Part shown: positions 60,201-64,000 of the stretch, one piece after another | Numbering within the stretch: the first letter of the stretch is position 1 | Layout of the letters: the number at the start of each line of letters is the position of its first letter | Assembly: GCA_021234535.1 (NCBI GenBank) | Contig: CM037838.1 | Span: 11,677,929 to 11,741,928 of the forward strand | Reading direction: 5' to 3' | From: Stichopus chloronotus | Lineage: Eukaryota; Echinodermata; Holothuroidea; Aspidochirotida; Stichopodidae | Length of the DNA stretch: 64,000 nucleotides | Position numbers and translations under genes: made by a program | The notes under the pieces: generated by a model | Databases searched by the model: none | Told to the model about the DNA's origin: nothing | Seen by the model: the letters and a program-made list of their open reading frames with translations, nothing else

Positions 60201-61941
60201 GTCACCCATGAAAATACAAGCAGGTACCTAAAACAAAGATCGAGGTACTTAGTAGGTACACAAAGCATAGTACATGGTTTCTACTATGTGAGAATAAACT
60301 AACCTTAAATTGACCAACTGTTCGGCAATAACACACCATGTACAATATATTGTATACTTCCAAAGTGCATGTGAAACAGCATGCAAGTATCCAGTCCGAA
60401 GTGTACAAGGTCTACAGCAGCAACTATACCATCCTAACCTGCTAACCATGCAGCATACAATGTCATATACTCTCATATTACCGGCCCAACAAATGTTTGC
60501 TCACCTTTTCTGGACACTTTCAAAGACAGACAGGACTATTCTTCTCCCAGGTTGCAATTCACTCAAAGAGCTACAACGAAAGTCAATCATAACAACTTTT
60601 TGAAACATTTTGCTCCCTGAAAAGGTAAGAATATGTCTAACATTCCATTTATTTGAGAATACTGTATTTTAAACTGCTGTAAGAGAGAAGTCATTGAAAA
60701 GTCACACTATCATAATAAAATATCACACTACTAATTTCACGCTATCTTTCTCACAGCAGGGTCTCCCATGGTACTTAATTGTGGAAGCGGCTGCCTCGCG
60801 ACTTTTTATGACCGCCTTGCCAAAAAATGCTGTAATTACCGCCTCACATGTTTATATCATGGTCAAAATCCTAGAATCACCCATTCTTGAAGAACCTACT
60901 GTAAGTACGGATTTGCACCCAAAATTCTTGGCAGAATCAAGCAATTCACTCTCACCACCGAATACTCCAAAAACCCCAGGAGAAACACTGCACAGATCTC
61001 AGCACATCAAATATTCTGTCAGAGATCTGGAGAAAGTGCTACGTGGGTTTCAATGGAAGATAAACACGGACAGAAGTCATGCAACTGTACAGTACAAGTG
61101 ACCACGATAACAATTACTAGCAAATGCTCCACGAAGTCCTTCATGTATCAAAACTTGAAGAGGTGTTTGAAATACGACACAGTCGTTATCATTAATGCGT
61201 GTGGTACAAAACTTATGCAGCGTACTCTCAGGTTAAATTCACTTTTTGGAGACACTGTACTTTTTGGACAAGAAAAGTAAAAAAAAAAGCAAGATACTTT
61301 AATATGAAGGCATATATTCAATCAATTTAAATACCAGTAAGAAACTGATTCATATGAAAGATGCACACCAGAATCAATTTTAATAAATTTTAATAAGTTT
61401 TAATCTAAGAGTGACAATGATTCAAATCAATGAGTCAATCAACATCAATTGAAGTTCTGTTTTAATTCAACACTAATGCGGACTTTTTGGTTTATCTTAA
61501 CCCAAACAGTCTAATGATGTACGTATTCATTCGAGTAAAATCACATTTCTTTTAACTCTGCCATTAATACAGTACGTCAAGTGTTTGGATTCAACGAACA
61601 CCTAAACTCAACTGCATCAGAGGACACAACACAAGTCAGTTTGAAACCAAAGCATGGCTTGATTCAGCTCAATACCAATCCACATCCAATAAAATCAATT
61701 TTAATCAGGTCAAATTGGTTCAACTCAGTGATGTAACAAACTCTCTCAACTCGAGGAAGCTTGCATTTAATCGATTGAGTTCGTTTACTGTAAGGCACTG
61801 ATTTCAGTTCAATGTTGGGACACATTCAAATCAATTTCATACTTACAACCAAAACACCTCTTTGTAAGCTGGTTTGTTGTTCTTCTTCTGTAATTGTGTA
61901 AACTTCTTCACGAGGACCTCATCTCTTGTCTCCAGGGAGAT
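21098..61941 (-). CDS. RGS3: RGS3-like gene: C2-PDZ-linker-PH-like, ten exons, partial at both ends
   Basis: Spliced gene rebuilt from the minus strand. Segments, 5' to 3': 61941-61847, 60570-60505, 58742-58685, 49477-49325, 47207-47123, 45846-45741, 44786-43583, 42523-42440, 40056-39930, 21255-21098. All have AG acceptors and GT donors, and every junction phase agrees, giving about 712 codons. Residues 1-95 are a C2 domain lacking its first strands, about 117-198 a PDZ domain, 199-588 a disordered linker, and about 596-705 a PH-like domain. The same order occurs in long vertebrate RGS3, where C2 and PDZ precede a PH-like region and a C-terminal RGS domain. RGS3 accelerates GTP hydrolysis by Gi and Gq alpha subunits, and its PDZ form couples ephrin-B signalling to GPCR control. 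The C2 start lies beyond 64000. No RGS-domain exon was found, so catalytic GAP activity is inferred from the family and not seen here. Confidence 0.85.
21586..21616. repeat. (TG)n microsatellite
   Basis: GTGTGTGTGCAGCGTGTGTG followed by more TG units. It has produced overlapping His/Thr- and Cys/Val-rich reading frames on both strands that are not genes. Confidence 0.85.
21864..22345. repeat. 34-bp minisatellite, right-hand flank interrupted (block 1)
   Basis: Tandem units of about 34 bp built on AAGCATGTACATGGTACATC plus ATTTGATCGGTGTC. Each unit carries the inverted pair ATGTAC and GTACAT. Variants with CACATCC or a 4-5-bp TACTG insertion occur. Reading frames through it (MVHHLIGVKHVHGT and similar) are by-products of the repeat. 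Confidence 0.93.
22346..23398. mobile_element. 1,053-bp inverted-repeat element inserted in the minisatellite
   Basis: The left end begins CATGTGAGAATGCGCCCTTT. The right end, reverse-complemented, begins CATGTGAAAAAGCGCCCTTT. Twenty-seven of the first 35 bases match. Removing the element restores the array sequence CATTTGATCAGC exactly, so the insertion boundaries are visible. Any target duplication is only 1-3 bp (A, GA or TGA, ambiguous because it overlaps the end). Internal reading frames of 79 and 68 codons show no transposase features, so it is probably non-autonomous. The superfamily is not assigned. Confidence 0.8.
23399..23705. repeat. 34-bp minisatellite, block 2
   Basis: Continues the same unit as 21864-22345 in the same orientation, with slightly more diverged copies. 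The last unit (CACCTTTCAAGCATATACAC) resembles the first unit of block 1 (CACCTTTCAAGCATGTACAT). The two blocks were evidently one array before the insertion between them. Confidence 0.9.
24029..24233 (+). mobile_element. GAGCCCCT-end dispersed repeat, copy 2 (diverged end)
   Basis: Shares GTGTCTGGTCACAAG, TGACACATGTGGATCC, CACCTGACAAAAAC, and GTGAATTTCACAAAGCAACTTGA with the other copies. Its right end reads GAAGATGTCCTTTTG in place of GATGAGCCCCTTTAA, so the terminus has diverged. Confidence 0.5.
28875..29199. mobile_element. TTAA-flanked foldback element, shorter copy
   Basis: A 325-bp element between TTAA sites at 28871 and 29200. Its ends begin AAGGGGGAATTTCAGGCAAG and, from the other strand, AAGAGGACCTTCAGGCAAGG. 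The interior matches the right arm of the 30149-30871 element (CAATTACATAATACTGGCTG, CATAGTGTTACAGTAGAAAC). Most of the left arm is missing. TTAA flanks suggest piggyBac- or Kolobok-type mobilisation. Confidence 0.7.
30149..30871. mobile_element. TTAA-flanked foldback element with arms of about 225 bp
   Basis: A 723-bp element between TTAA at 30145 and TTAA at 30872. The left arm (AGGGGCAGTCAGTCAAGGAA onward to about 30373) is the inverse of the right arm (from about 30645 to the end). Shared words include AAGGAACATGTCTTCTGACT and TGCATGTACACGAAGGGC. A central, non-repeated 270 bp has no reading frame of note. It is a MITE or foldback element of a TTAA-targeting superfamily. Transcribed RNA would form a long hairpin. 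Confidence 0.85.
32085..33700. repeat. 145-bp satellite-like array, about 11 units with DR1 motifs
   Basis: Roughly 11 tandem units of 145 bp. Each contains GTGACCTCAAATGACC(T), the phrase AACAATAGGGATCAT, then AATATGACCAACCCACACAC, AGTATGACATCAGTCAC and GAGATATTGTGTTTAC. Successive TGACCTTTGACCT motifs start at 33154, 33299, 33444 and 33589, exactly 145 bp apart, and another starts at 32721. Read on the minus strand these are AGGTCAAAGGTCA, a perfect DR1 nuclear-receptor element. A (CA)n run follows at about 33712. No protein is predicted. Confidence 0.93.
33712..33736. repeat. (CA)n microsatellite
   Basis: ACACACATACACACACACAC run directly after the 145-bp array. Confidence 0.9.
34282..34465 (+). 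mobile_element. GAGCCCCT-end dispersed repeat, copy 3
   Basis: Starts AAGTGTCCGGTCATGATC. It has GGGGATCCTCTTAC then TTTGACCATCTG, CTTGACAGGTTTGG, and ends AACTTGATGAGCCCCTTTAA. It is the best-preserved right end of the family. Confidence 0.6.
38743..39133. mobile_element. hAT-like short element with CAGGGTTG ends
   Basis: A 391-bp segment beginning CAGGGTTGCCAGTTTGGCG and ending, on the other strand, CAGGGTTGTTAGTTTG. GTCGTAGT on the left and ACTGTAGT on the right are possible decayed 8-bp target duplications, five of eight bases matching. The 121-codon plus-strand frame inside has no transposase features. Lies in the long PH-domain intron. Confidence 0.6.
39930..40056 (-). CDS. RGS3: RGS3-like exon 9: core strands of PH-like domain
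   Basis: A 127-nt exon (CTCTCCTTCAG acceptor) encoding LVVLLLSDIVVFGKLSASGH, then FKIIYDPLHLDDISWLDSDC and KK, ending in phase 1. L-x-x-L-L-S-D-(I/L)-(V/L)-(V/L)-F is the classic PH second and third strand pair. The D-P-L-H-L strand parallels N-P-L-Y-L in RGS3. Two donors overlap, GTAGTA after 39930 and GTAAGT after 39927. Both keep the same phase and differ by one residue (KK-V-SEF or KKG-I-SEF). Canonical PH domains often bind phosphoinositides through basic residues in the first loop, but I see no clear KxnKxR motif. Confidence 0.85.
40057..42439 (-). other. Intron, 2.4 kb
   Basis: Lies between PH-like exons 8 and 9 in phase 0. A 129-codon plus-strand frame at 40821-41210 has no domain features. 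Nothing else seen. Confidence 0.75.
42440..42523 (-). CDS. RGS3: RGS3-like exon 8: start of PH-like domain
   Basis: An 84-nt, 28-codon exon, phase 0 at both ends (TTCTCTTTTTGCAG acceptor, GTATGA donor). It encodes PFPLSTPARDFIHVDRLLIQ and then REGKRLQK. The P-A-R-x-x-x-x-x-x-x-L-L-I-x-x-E-G pattern is the first beta strand of a PH domain. It resembles the region of RGS3 after its linker, where P-A-R is followed by L-L-L-Y-E-G. Similar strands open the PH domains of Dbl-type exchange factors, but no DH domain precedes it here: the upstream exon is disordered linker. Confidence 0.82.
42524..43582 (-). other. Intron, 1.06 kb
   Basis: Lies between the linker exon and PH-like exon 8, phase 0. Nothing else seen. 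Confidence 0.8.
43583..44786 (-). CDS. RGS3: RGS3-like exon 7: PDZ end, basic patch and long disordered linker
   Basis: A 1,204-nt exon, the largest coding block here (401 codons), with a TTTTCACAG acceptor and a GAG/GTATGG donor. It begins with the last PDZ strand (QSTGYVTALLQR). A basic, Ser/Pro-rich stretch follows, with PKKKRTPLSRGSFNLFYRTS, a second cluster RKKLDKGRVLR, and LHRRLKRELAAKVAQ. The rest is low in hydrophobics and rich in Glu, Asp, Ser, Thr and Gln (for example ELREKLQFDGDSSEGQ and DTDHDDEGKVSEESH). It is probably unstructured and phosphorylated. Long RGS3 also has an extended charged linker, but no sequence alignment is claimed beyond the PDZ. SPMPN and SSPGLSSP are possible proline-directed kinase sites. 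The KKKR cluster could be a nuclear-localisation signal. Confidence 0.9.
44920..45340. repeat. About 52-bp degenerate minisatellite
   Basis: Five to six imperfect units built on GCCATGGATGTATACCAGTG, GTAGACGTATAAGGCATG and CCACTACTT between about 45075 and 45340. More diverged units reach back to 44920. Lies in the intron between the second PDZ exon and the linker exon. Confidence 0.75.
45741..45846 (-). CDS. RGS3: RGS3-like exon 6: C-terminal half of PDZ domain
   Basis: A 106-nt exon, entered with two leftover bases and left in phase 2 (CTTCTTTTAG acceptor, GTAAGT donor). It encodes GPAALAGMKEGDTFLELDGF and then NVAGASAELISTIL. G-G-P-A-x-x-A-G-(L/M)-x-x-x-D-x-x-L-x-(L/V)-(N/D)-G is the standard PDZ core that follows the peptide groove. 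The SAELISTIL helix corresponds to helix B, which lines the groove. The domain closes on the next exon with KQSTGYVTALLQR, the last beta strand. The first helix-B position is not the His of class I domains, so ligand class is uncertain. Confidence 0.9.
45847..47122 (-). other. Intron, 1.28 kb, inside the PDZ domain
   Basis: A phase-1 intron splitting the PDZ domain just before the G-G-P-A turn. Contains poly-A/T tracts and no gene. Confidence 0.8.
47123..47207 (-). CDS. RGS3: RGS3-like exon 5: N-terminal half of PDZ domain
   Basis: An 85-nt exon with a CTTCTGCCCAG acceptor and a GTAACA donor; the donor coordinate could be off by one base. It reads VMLSRDHRGKYGFKFQNTLP and then ASVGKVQP, ending in phase 1. 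Y-G-F-K-F stands where PDZ domains have the G-L-G-F carboxylate-binding loop, preceded by the usual basic residues. RGS3 has G-F-G-F-x-I at this place. The V-G-K-V-Q-P-G strand then leads into the G-G-P-A turn of the next exon. The PDZ domain probably binds short C-terminal peptides of membrane proteins; in vertebrate PDZ-RGS3 the partner is ephrin-B. Confidence 0.88.
47208..49324 (-). other. Intron, 2.1 kb, between C2-linker and PDZ exons
   Basis: A phase-0 intron. Contains a poly-A run at about 47950 and a C-rich run at about 48970. The 96-codon plus-strand frame at 48519 has no domain features. Confidence 0.8.
49325..49477 (-). CDS. RGS3: RGS3-like exon 4: end of C2 domain and C2-PDZ linker
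   Basis: A 153-nt, 51-codon exon, phase 0 at both ends, with a GTACTGTACGCAG acceptor and a GTAAGT donor. It starts ASYGWFYLLEAETGRKKHLA, matching the last C2 strand of RGS3, where G-W-Y-Y-L-L is followed by an acidic turn, G-R-x-K-H-L and a basic stretch. The remainder is a polar linker rich in Gln, Asp and Lys. The exon ends LPRIKVFN, the first beta strand of the PDZ domain. It is locally GC-rich compared with the flanking introns, as expected for coding sequence here. Confidence 0.88.
50276..50478 (+). mobile_element. GAGCCCCT-end dispersed repeat, copy 4
   Basis: Starts AAAGTGTCTGGTCACAGA. The middle has CATCTCCATTTGACTACTTA, and the right end reads GAACAAACTTAATGAGCCCC. It lacks the final TTAA. 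It has the same orientation as the other three copies. Confidence 0.5.
50735..51215 (+). repeat. About 470-bp dispersed repeat, copy 1
   Basis: Aligns by eye over its length with 63525-64000. Shared words include GAAAATCAGTTGGAA, GTATTTCTTTTGTTA, TTGGTAAGCGATATCGATAT, CTTGAAATAAAG, and CATCTCTTGATGTCA. Its boundaries are not marked by clear inverted repeats. It could be a SINE-like or DNA-element fragment. Confidence 0.65.
51429..51478 (-). CDS. Possible alternative exon in the C2 region
   Basis: A 50-nt segment with a TTATTGACAG acceptor and a GTAAGT donor, lying between the third and fourth C2 exons. Its length is not a multiple of three, so simple insertion after the normal donor shifts the frame to a TGA in the next exon. 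If the upstream exon instead uses the GTATGT donor four bases further on, the added sequence is 54 nt. It then reads in frame as about 18 polar residues, including DRDSDKYDKSDSQTVL. It could be a cassette exon, a poison exon or chance. The main protein does not need it. Confidence 0.3.
51716..51750. repeat. (CA)n microsatellite with TA interruptions
   Basis: CATCACACACACACATACAC followed by ACACACATAC. Confidence 0.85.
55860..56250. repeat. Degenerate CTAACTTTA/TTTGCATGAG repeat tract
   Basis: Some 12 loose repetitions of GAGCTAAC(T/A)TTA and ACCTTTGCATGAG-like words with irregular spacing of about 25-35 bp. Too diverged to give a fixed unit. Confidence 0.5.
57152..57284. repeat. 66-bp tandem duplication with 14-bp palindrome
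   Basis: Two copies of a 66-bp unit differing at only a few bases. Each contains the perfect palindrome CAGTGTTAACACTG. Confidence 0.92.
58685..58742 (-). CDS. RGS3: RGS3-like exon 3: C2 C-terminal strand, GSMSFGVK motif
   Basis: A 58-nt exon with a TTTCACAG acceptor and a strong AAG/GTAAGTATG donor. It encodes SIFIGSMSFGVKHILTNNK. The I-G-x-M-S-F-G-V-K core is the most recognisable RGS3 C2 signature in the window. It ends in phase 0 and joins the 49477 exon directly. That gives LTNNK-ASYGWFYLL, the same spacing as in RGS3, where a short charged turn separates the two motifs. A second GT lies four bases past the donor and matters for the optional exon at 51429-51478. Confidence 0.85.
59061..59155 (+). 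repeat. G-rich tract with quadruplex potential
   Basis: Runs GGGGAGGGGAGGG, GTAAGGGG, GAGGGGG, GAGGGAGGGG and GAGGGG lie within 95 bp on the plus strand. G-runs of three or more are numerous, although one loop in the first group is 8 nt. It is also a loose tandem repeat of GGGGAATCTGTGA-like words. Confidence 0.65.
59533..59592. repeat. Short direct duplication of about 29 bp
   Basis: CTATGCAGGTTACATCCACA with AGACACTG is followed directly by CTATGCAGGTTATATCGACA with AGACACG. Confidence 0.8.
60505..60570 (-). CDS. RGS3: RGS3-like exon 2: C2 strand with R-I-V-L-S-V-F motif
   Basis: A 66-nt exon between a TTTCGTTGTAG acceptor and a GTGAGC donor. It reads SLSELQPGRRIVLSVFESVQK in the frame set by its neighbours, with one leftover base at the start and two at the end. 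It fills the gap between the F-strand exon and the G-S-M-S-F-G exon. It matches the RGS3 C2 segment in which a basic pair precedes a hydrophobic L-x-V-x-V strand and a Ser/Gln-rich loop. It is too short to be found without the flanking exons. Exact phase agreement on both sides is the main support. Confidence 0.78.
60571..61846 (-). other. Intron, 1.3 kb, with AATCAATTTTAAT-rich tract
   Basis: Lies between C2 exons 1 and 2. From about 61315 to 61840 words such as AATCAATTT, TTTTAAT(A/C)A and GGTTCAA recur loosely, a very degenerate simple tract. The 135-codon plus-strand frame at 60694-61101 has no domain features and overlaps no plausible splice structure. Confidence 0.7.
61847..61941 (-). 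CDS. RGS3: RGS3-like exon 1 of those visible: middle of C2 domain
   Basis: A 95-nt exon with a TTTCCAG acceptor and a GTAAGT donor. Only one frame is open (31 codons plus 2 nt), starting ISLETRDEVLVKKF and ending KPAYKEVFW. It corresponds to the C2 stretch of RGS3 that runs from a strand beginning ISM, through basic residues, to the NPxFxExFxF-like strand typical of C2 domains. It ends in phase 2 and joins the 60570 exon to make Phe. In C2 domains this part forms central beta strands next to the membrane- or protein-binding loops. The preceding C2 strands should be on an exon to the right. None was recognisable between 61942 and 64000. Confidence 0.82.
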
Positions 61942-63524
61942 CTGGAAACCAAAACAGTGATCAAATATTAAGCATTTTTGGGGAAGTTACACTTTTTTTA
62001 CTACAATTAGTTCTGAGTTCTTCCAATTTATGATACCGACGATGCGACTGCAGCACTTCCTGTGGCTCATGGTCTGATGAGAAACAACTTGCGTGACTTC
62101 TAGACCACAATACTAACTTTAAAAATACTGGACAACCATTGACACGAGGAATACAGTGATCTATTTGGTTAAAGTATCGTTGAGTAAATCCTATGATGTA
62201 GAAGCTGAGCATCTTGGGTAAGGAAGTGCACAACTATAATGACACACTGCAATTCTGCACTACTTGACCTGTAATTGCTAGCTCATTGGACAATCAGAAA
62301 GTGACTGTTGTTGCTCATTAAAAAGTATTGTAGAAAAGAAACTTGACGACGTTGATTTCTTAACTGCAGAAGGCAAAGGCATAAGTGTAAAATGGGTCAG
62401 AAACCCATATATTACACAACTGCCTAGTACATGTAGACCAAAGAGGTCCAAATTAAGATAACTACTAAACTGTTTTAAGGACCTTAAATGGCTGTCATAA
62501 AATTGACTTTTAGATCATTTCACTGGACTGGGATGTCAAACTTTGCATGGATCTAAGACAAATTGAACAATAAATAATGGGAGTGGAAATTTTCCACATG
62601 TGTACTGTACTGAAACATCAAAGTGCGCCTCCGACTGAACTACCCACAGCTATCAAAAACAGTATTGCACCAACATCCACACTCCTGAGAAGTTACAATT
62701 CTACATCTTGTTGAATTATTTTCACCAAAACAATACCACACTGAGCGATTCAAAAGGACTTGTACAGTCCTCCCATGCATCTCTCTCCCTCCCTCCATCC
62801 CTCCAACATATCCCCACCCACCAGCCATCTCCTTTTTACAATTGCTCGCCCTCCCTCCCAGATATGGTAGTTGTGACTATTGCAACTCAATAAATAGATT
62901 CACTATCACTCCCAGCTACAGAACAATGCACATATCACAGTTTCAATTCCAGTGGCATATAAAGCTCTTCTTCTGTTGCATTTTAACAGTTCTATTCATC
63001 CATTAAATTAGAAGAAAAAAACAAAACAAAACCATAGTACTACATTTGTTTCACAACAGAATAGGAGAAATTTCTTAAAGTTACATACAGTGCCCTAATT
63101 TCTGTTATTGACTAGAGCATTTGTGGCCCTTGTAAGAGTGCAGGTTTTTGTGATACAAGTTAGGATATTTCAGCTTATGGTAGGATTCATTTTACTGTAC
63201 ATGTATGTACCTGTACGTAGGTGCTCAGGTTATGGTTCACACACTCGAAGGAGGCTTCAAGAACTGAAGAAGAAAAATTACAAAAATCATAAATAGAAAC
63301 TACTGCAAGGCATTAGCAACTGAAACCAGTTCTCCAACATCTTGCCTGCACAAATTTAAAAACTTCAAAACAAGCAGCACAAAACAAATCCAGCTGCACA
63401 TTTGAAACAGAGTGAAAGTTACGCATGAATGGACAGAACAGTATCCTATTCCTGTGATGTCACCAAGGACTACAGTGAATACGGTACAGTACATTATGCT
63501 GTACTGTACAATATACTCAAGTAA
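61942..63524 (-). other. Upstream intron, no exon recognised
   Basis: Should contain or lead to the exon carrying the first C2 strands. No segment ending in a Tyr-Val-Lys-like sequence before a donor was found, so that exon is probably beyond 64000. A CT-rich tract lies at about 62780-62870. Confidence 0.6.
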
Positions 63525-64000
63525 GCATAAAGGTTGTGTACCATGAATTTAGAGGAGAGCCCGGCTTTATTCAAAAGGTGAGGAGTGAAAACCTAAACGA
63601 AAATCAGTTAGAACCATCTAGTAGTACCGTTTTTGAGTCACGGCTTCTCAACGTTTGGTGAAAATGCAAATGTGATGACATGGAGTGTGGAGTGTTAAAC
63701 TGTGTTGGTATTTCTTTTGTTACGCCTATGTAGTATCTCTCCATAACTTACTACTACCTAGTATCTCTTCATTACTTTAGTACTGGGTTTTATGTTGGTA
63801 AGCGATATCAATATTTGTGAAGAAGAAAATTACAAAACAAAAATCCTCAGGGCACGTAATATTCTCTTTTTCCTTGAAATAAAGGTTACGTTAACAGAGG
63901 ACTACATATGACATACTGCAATGCACGTCCCTCTCTTGAGGTCATAAATTTGAAAAGCTAATGTTTATTCATGATGCGTGTATAAGAATTTGGATGTTTA
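63525..64000 (+). repeat. About 470-bp dispersed repeat, copy 2 (cut by window edge)
   Basis: Same sequence family and orientation as 50735-51215. Examples are GAAAATCAGTTAGAACC, TTGGTAAGCGATATCAATAT, CCTTGAAATAAAGG, and CCCTCTCTTGAGGTCA. It continues past the window edge. Confidence 0.65.

Larger units (their letters stand above)
58743..60504 (-). other. Intron, 1.8 kb
   Basis: Lies between C2 exons 2 and 3. Contains the G-rich tract at 59.06 kb and the 29-bp duplication at 59.53 kb. Confidence 0.75.

Noticed and set aside
60694..61101. 135-codon plus-strand open frame
   Set aside because: Lies between two verified minus-strand C2 exons and shows no domain or splice pattern.

Overview
This is a eukaryotic, intron-rich and mostly non-coding window. 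It is A+T-rich, and almost no open reading frame exceeds 180 codons. It holds one gene that I can reconstruct with confidence, on the minus strand. Ten exons between 61941 and 21098 join without a phase conflict into about 712 codons. In order they encode most of a C2 domain, a PDZ domain, a long Ser/Thr/Glu-rich linker, and a PH-like domain. This order and several local motifs match regulator of G-protein signalling 3 (long, PDZ-RGS3 type). The start of the C2 domain lies beyond the right edge. The expected C-terminal RGS domain was not found and should lie beyond the left edge.

Layout from gene 5' to 3' (right to left): C2 exons at 61.9, 60.5, 58.7 and 49.4 kb; PDZ exons at 47.2 and 45.8 kb, ending at the start of the 43.6-44.8 kb exon; linker in that same 1.2-kb exon; PH-like exons at 42.5, 40.0 and 21.2 kb. 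A weaker candidate exon lies at 13.3 kb. The 21.3-39.9 kb interval is one 18.7-kb intron cutting the PH-like domain, and most of the striking repeats sit in it. Everything left of 21.1 kb is treated as the next intron or unassigned sequence.

Repeats dominate the rest. They include minisatellites with 28-, 16-18-, 34-, about 52- and 66-bp units. A 145-bp satellite-like array carries perfect DR1 nuclear-receptor-type motifs in most of its later units. A 1,053-bp element with terminal inverted repeats sits inside the 34-bp minisatellite. Two foldback elements are flanked by TTAA, two short elements have hAT-like CAGGGTT ends, a four-copy family ends in GAGCCCCT, and a roughly 470-bp repeat occurs twice.

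The organism is probably an invertebrate animal, perhaps a marine deuterostome such as an echinoderm. The basis is the divergent RGS3-like protein, kilobase-scale introns, TTAA-type foldback elements and locally CpG-richer exons. The species assignment is inference only. No rRNA, tRNA, CRISPR or bacterial-type features were seen.
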